From Antennarius striatus (lineage: Eukaryota > Chordata > Actinopteri > Lophiiformes > Antennariidae): a stretch of DNA of 64,000 nt. How positions within the stretch are numbered: position 1 is the stretch's first letter; the number at the start of each line of letters is the position of its first letter. A model generated the notes under the pieces. That model saw only the letters and a list, made by a program, of their open reading frames with translations. It searched no databases and had not been told where the DNA came from. The stretch spans positions 6,937,001 to 7,001,000 of the forward strand of contig NC_090797.1 of the NCBI RefSeq assembly GCF_040054535.1, written 5' to 3'. The position numbers were made by a program, and so were the translations under genes. This document shows positions 1-13,800 of this stretch, piece after piece.

Positions 1-256
1 AAGACCCTTTTAAAACAGCTTTTAGCGGGCGTGAAGAAAAGCCCCTATAACTAGTTGTGGAGAGAGTAAAAAGTGGATAAGGCAGCCAGCAGTGTGTGCA
101 AAAAGAAGAAAGACGTCACAGATGACTCATGATGGGAGAATGTTTGTGTGTGTGGGAATATTCTGGTGGATGTGGGAATAACAAGGCAGCAAAGTGAGTG
201 TGCGAGTGAGCAAACAAGTAAGAGAAGGCACATTAAATTGTGTGCAGCTGTGTTAC

Positions 257-3200
257 CTGTGGCACACAGGGCAATGAATGTCTGTGTGTGTTTGCGGACC
301 ATTGCCAGATTGTCTTTGGGAAGAGGAAGCCTGCGTATGATGTGTTCAATAAAATCGTTGGGGATGACTGAGGCCATGTTCCACTTCAACTTCCCAAGCA
401 CGACCAGTTCCCAATCCTAAAAAGACAGAAAAAGAATCAGTTCAAATTCAGTTTGTCAAAATCTACTTATGCAGGGAGCTAGACGCTTTGCAGTCCTTCC
501 TTCATTCACTGAAAAAAAAAAGATGAATCTGACTACATTCTAAGGAAATGCTTCTGGAAGAAGAGTAACATTTCTTCACTTTATCTCTCCTTGCTGTATC
601 TTATTATCTGCATGCCTTTCTCATTCCTCGCATCCTTTGTATTCATATCACCGCCATGTGACAAGCTTTGCCCTGCTTAGAGGCCCTGCCAATGAGACAG
701 CTAGCCCCTTCCTTCCTGTCACAAGCCTCAAACAGCCACAATGACTTTGCACTGCACAGTCGGCTGTTCAGGGCTGACTCCTCATACAGTCAGCTTTTGT
801 ACCAGCAAGAAAGGTGCACGCCTTACATGATTTAATTTCCAGTGTGTTGTTCCAACTCACTTATTCACATTTGCCTTTCAGTGTGTTGAGTAAGGAAAGA
901 AATGTAATTCCAGACACTAAAATGTGTGATAGACACTGATATGATGACATTGGGAAATGCAAATTCCACAAATATTAGCTTGAGAAGTGCAGGGAGAGAA
1001 TGAGCTATTGTCATTTCAACTCAGTTGTGGCCAAAAATCCCCCCAGAACACACAAAACATCTTTTTCATTAATTAAAATTTACATTAGTCATGCTATTCT
1101 GATTTAGTAATGAGATTTTTGTTCAGATGTCTTAAAAAAATATCCATTTCTAATTTTCTCTTGAACATTAAAAATACTGAACAAGTCCTGCTGCAAAAAA
1201 AAAAAAAAATCAGAGTTGATTTGTAAATGCTGTTTTGTTTCCCCAACATTACTCGACCCCCTCAAAATTGGAAATGATTCAAATAAATGGTGTGGAGTGG
1301 AAGAAGGTAATCTAAAAATAAGATGTAGCAATACCTAAATCCCAGTTACGGAAGGAACAATCCCCATCACTCGATACTTATTTGACATCTCAACCGTCTT
1401 TTTTCATCCATACTAGTTTCCTGTACATAAGTCGACACACACCCTTGTATTTAATCTATTTTGGTCTGTGAGGAGATTGCTGACTGTGAGATGACCAAGA
1501 CGGAGGTTTGCTGTCTGTGCGTTCACTTCCTGGACAGCTGCCCTGACACAACCACCCCTCCACCCTTTTTCACTTCCAGCTTAAGAACCAGTAGACGCAG
1601 AGTGTTCATTACAAGGAAGAGCTGGAGCATCTTTCACTGGCTCCTGCTGCTTTCATAGTGCATCCTGTCAGGATATCCAGGAATCTGGAGTTTTAGCATC
1701 AAATGAGAATGTTATTTCCCTCAACAGCTCTAGCCAACAAAAGAGGCGTCACTGTATAGAGAACATATGGTACTGTGTGTTTGAAATGAAAAGCAGATCT
1801 GACCTCACAATTGTCAGAAAAAGAAAAGTAAAATCAATCATTTTGCATTCTTATCCAGATCAGGCACCTTAAGTAGTTGGAGCAAACAATTTGAAGACTT
1901 TAGAAATAACCTCTAATAGAAAGGTTTTGACAAATTTCTTTAAAATAATTTACTGAGAAAATGATGCAGACTAAAAAGAATCGCTAGCTGCAATGCTACA
2001 ACGGTGGTGACTGCCATCAAAAATTGTTTCTTAATTATATCAACTTGTCAAAAAAAGGTTTGATAACCTGCATGCTTAAAAATATTGCTACAACAGCAGT
2101 TAAGATTTATGTTCCTCTTGTTTAATACTCATATGTACTGTATGTAAGATTTTCCAATTAAAGAGAAGTTTTGGCTGTTTAGTTTGATATAAACCCATCT
2201 ATTTCTCATTAAACTAAAGAGGAATTCCATGCACAGCAAATTATCCTGACTCTGTGCTGCATTACTGGCACTAGATGGCATCATACACCTCTTCAGTCCA
2301 CATGGGTCCAAAGAAAGGATGTGGCTGTATTGTGCACAGCTCCACTTATAAGGAAAATGGGATACTTCCTGTGAAACCAATAAAGCTATTAGCATTATAA
2401 AATCAACCTAAAATGTGACACTGCATTTTTATGCTCAATGAATGGGGCTTTTGAGATTCCACGTCTTACCAGCAGTTCTCGTGGTGTGATGGAGTTGTCT
2501 GTGTACATGCAGAGTTTTTCTGCTGATAGCGGCCTGCAGTCTTTTAACTTGGAGGCCAGGAAAATGCACACAGCTCCCAGCAACTGCAAATAACTCTTCC
2601 TTGTGGGCATCACTGCTAAAAATCTGTCCAAATAATTAATGGCTAATGGGAAGACGTCTTCATTACTGTTCTCCTCTTCACACACCTAAAAACAGACAGA
2701 AATGTGACATGTAACACACAGTACAAGTAGGTTTACATTCAAGTAAAGAAAAGAAAATATGAAAAGGAACTCTGGATTATTTATAAGGCTAAGTTTTAAA
2801 ACGTGGGTGTAGTTGAAGATGGGAGTGGTTTTGCTTTTATTTTCTATGCTGTTGTCGTTGGGCCAGAGGTTGGAGTCAATTGCTTATTTTCTATTTTGCT
2901 TTACACTGAAAAAAAGGTTGTAGCGACTTAAAAATGCAGAAACAAATGGGTTAAATAGAAAAGCGTTCAACAAAACCTGTCGCCATTCGACTCCTCTTCC
3001 TTATTGGAGCTTATTGAAGTCTTTCAAAAATACAAATAAATAAATAAATAAAATATAGGCGATCGAGTCGGAACTAAAAAAAAAGGGTGCACAATTTTCA
3101 CAAGTAGTGTTAAAATACTTTCCGACAGTTGAATTAAGGAATTTCATGTTAAAGGAGTGTTTTTTATCCATAAAAATGAAAGTGGATTTGCATGCACGTT

Positions 3201-3809
3201 GTCCGACCACAGACAACGAGCTTGAGCCACATACAAAAATTAATAATAATTACTATAAAGTGGGAATATCGGATTTTCAATCATGTAAATTAAGATAAAC
3301 TTCCCCTCTGTGGCCTGAGATAGTCGACGAGCAAAAAACACCAAATTTGTGCCTATAAACCAATGTAAATATCTAGCTAGGCTATTTCTTTGAAGCCCAT
3401 TTTTCTTCATGGTGGAATTTCCGACTCTCCCACGCCTTTGGTGAGTCATTCTCATTCAATTGTCAAATAGGTCAACATCCATGACAACTCTCTCGCAACC
3501 AAATTACTCGGTTTAAATGTCAAAATTTGCGTAAAGCCTCGTGTAAACATGCAAAAACCTGTGGTTAGCTAAAGCAGTTAGGTTAGCCCATCAATGCATA
3601 AGATACCCACAAACCTCGTGCATCCAACCTGCAACCATTCTTCTCATATAAGGTTGAATTTCCTTCTGGACCCGCTGGAAATATGAGCACTGAGGTAAAA
3701 ATCTGTCCTCAATAGTTAACAAACTTTGCAACACTCTGTCATCAAAGAGGATGTTTGGGTCAAGCTGGGCTCTCACGGCTATGTCCGACTCCAGGCAATA
3801 AAGCTCCAT
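257..3809 (-). CDS. ccnd2: D-type cyclin, ccnd2-like; 5' three coding exons only
   Basis: D-type cyclins bind CDK4/CDK6 and drive phosphorylation of RB at the G1-S step. Coding exons on the minus strand are 3615-3809 (65 codons, ATG at 3809), 2470-2685 (72 codons) and 257-416 (53 codons plus one base). All junctions are GT-AG and in phase. Residues 3-7 (LYCLE) form the LxCxE RB-binding motif of D cyclins. The cyclin box follows, with [11 protein letters not shown] (about 53-63), [12 protein letters not shown] and LGKLKWNMA. The exon boundaries match vertebrate CCND genes. Exon 1 resembles CCND2 most ([17 protein letters not shown]), while [12 protein letters not shown] and the LPLPKD segment lean towards CCND3, so a fish ccnd2 duplicate (ccnd2b) is possible. 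Exons 4 and 5 (DFxFAMYPPSMIA and the PEST tail) lie beyond base 1. Introns 417-2469 and 2686-3614 show nothing beyond A-rich runs. Confidence 0.9.
3032..3054. repeat. Short (AAAT)n microsatellite in cyclin intron 1
   Basis: About five tandem AAAT units lie in the intron between coding exons 1 and 2 of the D-type cyclin. Confidence 0.7.
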
Positions 3810-4240
3810 GACTCGGCCCCCTTCTCCCCCTCCTCTCCTTTTTTCTTGGCTAAATAATAGAAATAAAAAATAAATATTGTCACAATATTGTCGACAACGG
3901 ACAGGAGGAGGAGAAGTGCCCAGGATGAAGCATGAGGCTGAGACTGTAGGGTTCGTTCCAGTCTTGCTGCCTCTCAATTTGCTTCTTCCTCTACTGTCCC
4001 GGTCGGCGTCAAAGCGGAGGAGTAGACTACAGTCAACATCCGCTCCGTCCTTTCAGAATAAAAGCTGCACTGACACACTCCGTACTATCCCATGTGATGC
4101 TTTTACAGCAGCGGCGTGCTTGCTTTCCGGCATCAGCATTTACGTCTTCCTCTGTTCGCGTGAAACTTTCACAGCGACAGGGAGCCCGACCATGACGTAG
4201 CCCACATATGCTTTTCGATTGGTTTAGATACAATTCTCTT
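3810..4240 (-). promoter_or_regulatory. Putative promoter and 5' UTR of the D-type cyclin gene
   Basis: This is the sequence directly upstream of the cyclin ATG. It is richer in CpG than the flanking introns. It carries an inverted CCAAT box (ATTGG, 4218-4222) and a CRE-like TGACGTAG (4193-4200), both common in cyclin D promoters. The start site itself cannot be placed by eye. A plus-strand reading frame across 3877-4200 appears to be chance. Confidence 0.5.
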
Positions 4241-7200
4241 TTATGGTCGTTTTAGACTGCAAGGAACACGGGGTAATAAAAGCAATTGATATAGTAATTA
4301 GGGGTTTTTGGGGGTTGTTTCTCATTCCACATATCAAAAGAAATTATTTTGGGTCGAGTGAATTACATTACAGTGTAATAACAGAGTGCATATGTCAGCA
4401 AAGGCCCAAACAAATTCTGTTGATTAAATTAAACCCAAATTCCAACAAGACACATGCACTACCCATGTGTCTCAGAGTTCTATGAAAGTAAGAAGAAAAA
4501 AGTAAGTGACCCATGTAGTGCATGTGTGATTGACTATAACAGGCAAAAAAAAAACATTTCCCGCATTGATGTTTACTGATTTCAAGATACACTATGGTTA
4601 ATATGGATATTTATCTATCTGTGTTCAGCTTTGTTGCCCTTAGTTTTAGATGACCCGCCTTCTATCTTAGTGTTTGAAACTGTGTTTAACGATTAGAGTA
4701 AAAAAATCAAAATGAAATTAATTTATTTGCATTAACACTTTGTAAATAAAGCTTACTCCCATTGTGATTATATTAATATTACAACAAGTAATATATTACC
4801 TATACACAAAGTGAATGTACGCCAATTTCACTTCATTTTCTTATCCAGCCGTCCTTACACCTTTTTTTTTGTTGCTATTAAAGTAAGTGCAACATGAAAC
4901 AAATAAAGGAGAAATTTTAACTTAACATGTCCATTATTGTGCAAATGAAATAAGCAGTTGTGAGGGGAGACACTCAAGAAATTAAACCATTTACATGTGA
5001 AATTAGATGAAGCTAATGACAAATGAAAAGTAGAACATATTAGTAGTTATATGGATATAATTATGAGAAAGTTGGAATAATGATAATGAGTTAATACATT
5101 TGACTACATAGTACTCAAGCCTTTGTAAATGCAACTGAGTCTCCCCCATGTGAAGCAATTTCTCCATTTCCCTGTTGCATAGGCTCCTTTTCTAAACAAG
5201 ACTGTAATGGAGCGCACGTCCACATTATCCTGGTGAATTATTCTCGTACAAGAACTAAAGGCACAACTCTTGTACGTTCTTCTCTCTGATGAATAACTCA
5301 ATCAGGGAGTGACTTATGAACAGTGCATTGTGGGGTTTTAATGATCGGGATCATCACAAACATTCATTGCCCCTTGAGCCATACCCTACTTGTCTGGATC
5401 AAACAAAAGTAAACCCAAAGTAGGCAAAAACAAAATGAGACAGGTTGATATCTGCTGAATTGTTTCAGACATGAACATCACGCAAGTGATAGAAATGCTA
5501 TAGAAATGGGAATGCTATAATTGACTAATGATGCAGCTGCCTTATCAATGAATATCGCTCAAAATAAAGTAGATGTTATATCACTTTAGTCCCCCCTGCA
5601 CCTGTCAACAAACATGAAATTCATCACCTCTTGTGTGCCAGATGTCTTAGAAGTCGTAGCGTATAGCATAGACAATATACCTCAATGTATAATTCATGAA
5701 CTTTAAATGGCAATATGTTTAGCTTATCGTATAAAACATGTGATATCGGTGGCAACTTGACTGTGAATATCTACAAGGACATTTCTGTATGTAGAAATGG
5801 AAAACATGCCATGTCCCCAGTTTAGAAATCTGAGACAGTTTACATTATTATATGCAGTTTATGCTACAAGTCAGCATTTTGTACTGTCTGCAAATGGCTC
5901 TGTATATATTCAACCCAGATGGCCAAACATGTAGTATGTAGGAACTTGCAATGAATCACGGAGTTATTAATAGAAATCTTTCCCATAATGTTAAACAAAT
6001 TGTGCCTTGATTGTGCATAAAGACTATTCGATCATTTAGGAGTATCTGCTGCTATCGTACATGCTCCCATCTGCATTGAAGGTAACTGCTCGTCACTCAA
6101 CTTTCATGGGTTGTCTGTAATTGGAAATGCAGTGGAAATATCTCTCAGTCAACTAACATTTCACGCATAACACTAGATTTCCTGTCATGTCTTTACAGCT
6201 ATAAATGTTCATGTGCTCTGCTCTACATTCAAAGCTGTATCCCATTGACCTTACTGTCTTACTGAATGCTGTGAGGCAGGAATTTTTACTGTCAGGACAA
6301 ACCGCACTCATTGTGAGAGAATAAATCAAACAAATCCAACAGTTACCAATAAAATGTTAACAGTAATATGAAAAAGATATCTAAGCAATGCATGACTATG
6401 AATGTAGGTCAGTCCATTTTTTTGATACGGGCTGAACTACCAACTACTGAGGAGATTAAAAGAGACAATAATTGTTTTTAGAAGATTAATCTACTACTCT
6501 GAATTTTCCTTTGAATGCATCAATAGATACTGGTCAACTATTATAAGATTTGTTGCAGTCAGGCCCCCTCTGGATGAACTGATACCACTTTAATGACCTC
6601 AGGATTGAAAAAATAGTTTGTACCACAGTATACAATGGCTAGAATGCAAACCAAATCTTTCTAAATGTACAAAAGGAATTGCAAGAGTACACTACTGAAT
6701 CAGGTATGATAGTCAGTGTGGGGTGTGAAGCAGTCATGATGTACTGATATTATATTATTAATCCTATCACACAATACATAGAAATAAGCTTCAGAAATTA
6801 CAAAGCAGCAGAGCACAGCAGCATGGAAATAGTTTTGTACATACTAATACAGTACATTGAAATAATATGTAACAACAGATTTAATCGATGTATTTCTAAG
6901 TCAATATTGTGCACATAAACTCTATAAATATAACTTGGTTACACCACAGATGATGTGGTGATATTAGCAAATTACAATACAAAAAAAATCATAAAAGCAT
7001 TAAATACGGAATTTGAAGGTTCAGGTTCCTTCACTGTTGTTAGCGCTTCTGACTACACAGAAGGTTTAAGGCATTTTTCTCTTGTTTGCTAGCAAACAGA
7101 AGTGGCAAACACTCCATTCCCTCAGCTTTTTCAAGGCAGGTTTTGTGTGCCTTATTTTCCACTCTGATGCTCGCAATGAAGTCGCAATGGGGTGTCTGTT

Positions 7201-10200
7201 ATTTAACGTCTGTTATTGTGGCGAAGGTAGTAATAGCAGAGAATCGCACCTCTGTGTGAATGTGAGGCTGAAAAGACAGGATAGGGTTGTGATGTTCTGT
7301 TGATGCATTATTCATGTGGCCCAAAAGAGAAGACATGGAAAGCCAACAGTAACCATTGGCAACTAACTCATAGAAAAAGAAAGCCAACCGAAAATGTCTT
7401 CAAATTAGGTAGACAACACAGTTAAGGTGTTCCTTATTATCCTATTAGACAACAACCTCAACCTTCAAAAGCTAGAGATTGAATTTCTTTTGTCACGTTA
7501 ATCCTTCCTTTACAAAGCGCTGCTTGACGCATGTGTTACACGTCACACCGAACCCAGACACTGCTGAAATAAACGTCATGCTAACTAACAGGCACGCTAT
7601 TTAAAATCATGAAGCAGGGAGAAGTTGTTCCACCCTCGTATTGTTGAGTGTGAACAAACAGATGTGTTATAAAGAAGGGACTCCATTGTGGCACAGTTGC
7701 ACAATCTTTGTGTGAAAAAGTCTTAAGAGGCATGCATTTCAAAGTCAAAGAAGAGAAGATTTTTTTTCTCCCACAATATTTGAGACTTATTGTGCTGTCT
7801 TTATTGTTTGATTAGGTGAACTTTCTACTTTGTTCCAAGTTTTAGTTTACGTCCAATTATCCCACCTCTTTTTCTGTACCTTATTTATACCCAATGTTAT
7901 AATTTTATAATGCTTACACTCTAAATGAGGGTAAAGAACATAAAAGGCTAAATGCTAACCATGTTAACAGTCATTGTGATCATGTTGCATGTTGACATTA
8001 ACTTTAAGCAAAGTTGTGCCAAAAATAAAGCTCAAAGAAAGTCAGGCATTGCAGACTTGTTAGGGCTTGTCATGATGGAACACAGTGGTAGCTTGTTTGT
8101 AGATTATTAAATATGCAGCAACAGATTCACTGTCTGATATTAAGCGATGGAGTCAGTGCATGGCCTCTTTAAAAAAATCTAGTGCCGCCACTCAGGACAT
8201 GGTCCCACCACATGATGTGGGATTAATGGGACACAGTGTGACATTGTAGACATCCTTATGGCAGAGGGTGTGGACAGTATTGATTGCATTCCAAGGTAAT
8301 GTCTTGCTCAAAAGGAAATCCTGAATGTATAAAGACACACATTTAAATCTTTAGAGAGTGCTTATGGTGTCTCCAGGATGTCTGAAAGTGTTATTTTGTC
8401 CTTCTAAGGCAGGATCTAATCTAAGTTAGTACCAGAGTGGAAGAGGAAGTCAGAATTTTGCCAACTCCAAATCACTTTTGATGTCCGAAGGCCATTTCAG
8501 TCCCGTTTGTTTTCTCTATGCAACTGTAAGTAAATTCCTTATCAAATGCATCAAACCATGTGCTAAAAATCTCTTCATGCATTTTAGTTGCTGCTTCCGA
8601 TCATGTGTAAGCATAGATAGAGTCAGAGGAAGTGTTCAGTTGAGCTGAATGACAAGGCCAGAGATGAACCACTTCTAGCTGGAACAACTTCACAAACTTC
8701 CCCTTTCACAGTCGTCACAAGAGAGCTGAGTGACATATGGAGTTTCATTGAGAAAAAAAGAGAACTGTGGGGCTATTATGAGATCAGACTGTGAAGTGAG
8801 AGTGGGAACTGTCTCTGAGGGAATGTCAAGGTTAGCAAGCTTAGTTCTACTTCAAAGGAGGGAGTGTATGTTTGAGAGGATTCATCTTAGAATTTAGTTT
8901 TCATGTCAGAGGCCTATCCCTGACAAATCCCAGGGTCAGTGTTTAGGTCTAAAGGGCGTCTCACCACAAGAGGCCAAAGAAGCCTACCATACCAGACAGT
9001 CAGAGCCTGACACTTGAGGGAAACAGAGGTGTTAGATAGATAAAGCAGTCTTACCCTGTAGCTTCTGTCGATGCATGTGCCCTATGATAACACATGTCAG
9101 CCGCTATCACCCCCTCCGGGCTCCACAGAGGTAACAGAGAGCACCCAAAGCCCTGGGAAAACGTGGAGGAGCGTGAAATCACCTTGATCCAAAGATTCCT
9201 GCCGCATACCAGACCACTGAACCCACCACAGCACAGGGGCCCGGGGATGGGCAGACTGCCACAGATCAAGAGAATGAGACAAGGACAGAGAAGGAGTGAA
9301 AAGCGGAGGGTGATAGTCAAGATCTTTAATCCCAGAGATTGGCCTGAAGCTTAACATCATCTTATGTACTTCCTGTGGAAGATCAAGTCAGTCTCTCCAT
9401 GAGGGAGGCCTCTCTTGGATATAAACATGGGATTTACTTCTGCATGTCAATTTCAGGGCCAAGCTTGATTGCAAGTTGCCCATGCTCTCTGAGTCAAGCT
9501 GGCTGTTTAGGTTTATTGACAGTAGAGGAGAGGATGCTATGGCTGGAATGTGTGAACACTCCTAGCAGTGTTGAGTGATAGCTGGTGTAGCTCAGCCAGC
9601 AGAGGCGATAAAGTGGCTTCTGTCTTTCACAAGGTCGCATACTATATGCTTTCACATCAGCTGATTACACCCCAGTGGAAGTGGACTAAACACACTAAGC
9701 GATGTTCATGGGTAGTCGCATGTTCTTGCTCTTTCACATGCAATTCTGATCAGGCTATCAGCAGTAAGTAGCACACATCTAGGCCAAGAGTCACCTTTCA
9801 AAGCTGGACTGTCATTGCGACTCACTGTTCAGTGTCTGTGGAGAAAATGGAGAGAAGGTGTCTTCCAGTGGATTCTCAGCAAATCAAATGAAGGATCTGA
9901 GAAATAACTGTGGAGCAAAGCTGCTCCCAACAGTGGATGTGGTTTTCTGCATCCACCATCTCATAATTATGTATATTTATATATTTTCAATGTGTAACTT
10001 CCACCATCAAGCTGTGGTTGCAGGCCGTGCGGTGCAACCAGCTAATTTGTTGTCAAATCAGCACAGGCTAGAGATGATGTTTTCCCCATTGTATTTCAGA
10101 AATGTTTTGGCTAACTAAAAGCCATTATATGAAATCAAATGCCAACATTTGAGGAGACAAGGACGGGACAGAGAGCAACATCCGGGCCTGGTCTTTAGTT

Positions 10201-10505
10201 GTCTGGGTCATGAACACAAGAGGGTTTCTTTTCTGCGAATTTAGCCGCGGTCTCTGCTGAATCTCCCCCTCCTCCATTAGGCCTGTATACAAGTCTGATG
10301 TCTGGCAGCTTGCATCCCTCACTCCTACCAGCCTCTGAGAACATTGCCCTATTCTCCAAAATGTACTCAGGAGTAACAGCAGACAGAAGAGGGGAGAGGA
10401 CGAGGGCATGCTGTAAACAAAAGGGGTTCTATAAGGTGCAAGACCAAGGCATTATAGCTTGTACTGCAAAATGAACTGCTACTTTACTTTTTAAGATATA
10501 TACAC
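4241..10505. other. Gene-free stretch upstream of the cyclin gene
   Basis: No reading frame here looks like a known protein, and none has splice-compatible neighbours. The sequence is AT-rich with scattered stops. A 12-bp inverted repeat (cacatgcactac near 4450, its complement near 4517) could form a small hairpin. The part from about 8600 to 9600 is somewhat richer in GC, with reading frames open on both strands, but I see no protein family in them. Part of this may be long-range regulatory DNA of the cyclin gene, which is inference only. Confidence 0.6.
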
Positions 10506-10845
10506 AGTGGCGCAGTGGCTAGTGCTGCCGCCTCACAACACGGGGGACCTGGGTTCGAGTCCTGCTCTGTGCAGAGTTCGCATGCTCTCCCCGTGTCTGC
10601 GTGGGTTCTCTCCGGGGTCTCCAGCTTCCTCCCACCTCCAAAAGCATGCGCTTCAGGTTGATTGGCTGTTCTAAATTGCCCGTAGGAATGAGTGTGTGTG
10701 TGCATAGTTGTATGTCTTTGTGTGTGGCTCTGCGGTGCACTGGCGTCGTGCCCCGGAGTGTCCCCTGCCTCACGCCCTATGCCGCCGAGATAGGCTCCGG
10801 CTCCCCGTGACCCGCTGCGGCGGATATAGCGGTGGTAATCTGAAG
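10506..10845 (+). mobile_element. tRNA-derived SINE, near full length
   Basis: The head is tRNA-like. It has an A box around 10508-10524 (TGGCGCAGTGGCTAGTG) and a B box at 10551-10562 (GGGTTCGAGTCC). After the head come a body with GCTTCCTCCCACCTCCAAA, the stretch TTCTAAATTGCCC, GT-rich sequence, and a 3' part with GCCCTATGCCGCCGAGATAGG. This layout is that of the conserved-domain (V-type) SINEs of fish. Reading frames on both strands here are part of the element, not genes. The GC content is well above the flanks. Confidence 0.85.
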
Positions 10846-13800
10846 ATGACTGACATTCACTTCATGTTATAGAGTTGAGAGAAAGTTGAGAAAGCCTCTA
10901 CCTCTCTCATGTCTGTCATGAGAGCTAAAGTCAAAGTAGGTTAGAAATGGACAGAACACAGTAAACAAAGGTGAAGATGAATGATCCCAACCCCAATAAA
11001 GTATTGTGCCAACCATATTAGCAATATCAAGATCCAATGGTTGTATCCCAAACCCCTCAAAGCATAAGATTTTTCCCAAAGTGTGTGGAGAGCAGGGACA
11101 TTTGGCACCAAAGGAAAGTGTGGATTAAGTCGTAAAAAGCAAATGGCACAGGCTGGAGTTTAATTGGGTGAGATCATCGCCTCTCCATTTCACAGTAAGC
11201 AAACTTTATCTCTACAAAGAATCACTTAGATATCTAGATGAGTTTTGCATCTGTCCAGACTGTAAAAAAAACATGCATGCATGCATGACGAGTAATGTCC
11301 ATGTTCAGGTTATGAGAGTTCAGCATGCGTCTGCAAAAGAGAGTTATGTTCTTCATGTGAGATTTCTGACTGTTATATAACTCAGCCGTGGGGGCCCCCT
11401 TGTTCTGTTCCAGCAGTCGATCTGAAGTTCCCCCAGCTTTCCTGCTCATTTGCCTTACAACACACAGATGTCTCAGGGTGCTGCAGACGACTGGGGGGTG
11501 GGGGAAGGGGAGCGGGAGGTGCTTTGAGGCCAAGAGGCAGCGGCTGCCTGTCACAAGTGAACAAGTGTGTGTGGTCAAGATTAGGGAAGGAAGGACGCAA
11601 ACAAATATTCCGGTGGAGGAGCTCCTGCAGCAGCTGTGGTTTTCTGAGTGTGAAGGATGCTGGACAACTGGAGCCTACCCATTGGTCATCGAGGATGAGT
11701 AGGTGTGTCCTGGCAGTGGCCTACTTCCTCTGTGTGATCTTAAATGAGAAGAGTGACAATTCATCAGGGACAGGATGTCTAATAGAAATACGGATCCCAT
11801 GGGTAGATAGAGGGCCTTGCAGCTGGCCACTCAGTGACCTTGGATCAAACGAAACTTACTTTTTCTCTTCTGCTCTCAAACGGTCTCTGAACCCATAGAA
11901 AAACTGAGCAGTCTCTAGTAAGTCATTTTGAGTGAGTTTATTTTAAGTCAACGGGCCCCACCGTTCCACAAATAACATTGCTTTCTTCGTCCCATTCACT
12001 TCCCTCTGACTCTGTAACATTTCCAGTCCTGCACACTTACATTTCACTCCTGAGAGAGAGGAGGAAATGGGGGGCCTCGCAATAAGAAGGAAAGTTCTTT
12101 GAAAGTGGCTCTAGCAAGGCGATATGCTGCTTATAAACGGCAAGCAGGGAGGTATTCAGGGGCGGACCGCTGGGGCCTGGACTGTCTGGGAGCTGCCTTG
12201 TGTTTTCCTGTGTGTGATGCTTGCTAACCCTGGGCCCCTTTGACTGCAGCAATGGCATAAAGAGGCCTCTGTAAGGCTGAGTCAGCTCCAGCCTTAATTC
12301 ACCTCATTGGTCTCACTGCTTGATTAAATTCAGCAGGGGGACTCAGAAGGTCTCTATTTCCCCCAAAATGTCTTGTGCATTTAACAGAATGAGGGACCTT
12401 GACCTGTTATCAGTATTAAACTTACCACAACAATGATCCTCATGTATCGCATATAAACAGTGCATGACCAAACACAGGGAAGCGTATTGAGAAGAATTGT
12501 CATTTTAATAGATCTAAGTAAGAGTGAGAAATATTGTTTCTATGAGGTCACTATGTTGGTAATGACATCCTAAAATTTAAACCATTACAGAATTCTTGAC
12601 GGACTATGGGTTTACAAAACAGACTATAATTATTGAATTAAGAACAGAAGACAAAGGAAGGGTGTGTGAAATACAGGAAGGAAGGACTATACAGCATAAT
12701 ATAGCACTGAAAGGACCATTTCACTTTAACCACAAAGAATTTTTGGTCCATCCCTGGCTCAAGCTGAGCTTACCACCACAGTTGCACAAACAGACACTTT
12801 GGGCGATTGTGAAATGCAGTGTTCCTCTTGACAATTGTTTAATTTGGCATTGCAGAAGTATCTGCAGGAAATGCCAATATATGAATTGGTGTGGTCAAGG
12901 TTGCAAGATGATAAACTTCTCTGACCCCTGACTTTGGCCTTTAAAAGTATCAAGAACATTTCGGAAATAGGTTTAAAAACCCTGACCCTAAAACTTCCAT
13001 GTTTTGGCATTAAGACTGGAAACAGTGGGGAAAAAACAAGAGTGACTCTGTCCAGTGACAACAAAATCTGCCATAATGCATCTTTAAAGCTCTCTAAATA
13101 ACACATTGTGTTTACTTTGTTTTTCTTGAGAGAAGACGATGCAAAAGACAGGATTAGATGGAGGCAACTGATTCGCTCTGGCGACCCCTGAAGGGAAAAG
13201 CCGAAAGAAGAACTGTACTTTGTTTATCTGTTAAAACTGTCCAGTTGAAGTCACAGTTTACATGGAACTATGTGTCTGGGATCAAGCGCAGCAATGTATT
13301 ATGTGAAACTATTCTAATAATACATGCACAATTTTCCTACTTTAACTTCATCTACTTTGACTGCAGCCCAGGAAACTTAAAATCCAGTTGAACAGGCTGA
13401 GCTTAACTTAGGCAGAAACAGAAAACAATAAAACGTACTTCCACCTCAGACAAAACCAATTGAAATCAAAACCTGGAGATTAGTCTCATTCTAATGACAA
13501 GGTTGCAGAACCAGATACCAGTGCTTTGTTACCTACCTAGCCCCCCAAGCTGTGTGAGGTGACTCAAACTAATCATGATACAACATGCTATGTGCACACA
13601 AGATCGCATCGAACGCCCGGAAACATGGTATTTGATCCAACTAAACATTCCAACAAGGACTGCCTTGTTTAGTGAAATATGGGCCTATTAAAAATAGTTG
13701 CCACCCAGGAGAAATCTTCTTCCTCTTTGCCTAGAGTCAATGAAGAGACACTCATTAGTTCTTCCCACCAAAATTCTGGGAGGAACAGGACTTATTCTGG

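Noticed and set aside
1-256. Search for cyclin exon 4
   Set aside because: Neither the DFxFAMYPPSMIA segment nor its reverse complement is present. This part reads as intron, so the gene continues to the left of the window.
10484-10810. Overlapping frames of 69-84 codons on both strands
   Set aside because: They fall wholly within the SINE at 10506-10845.
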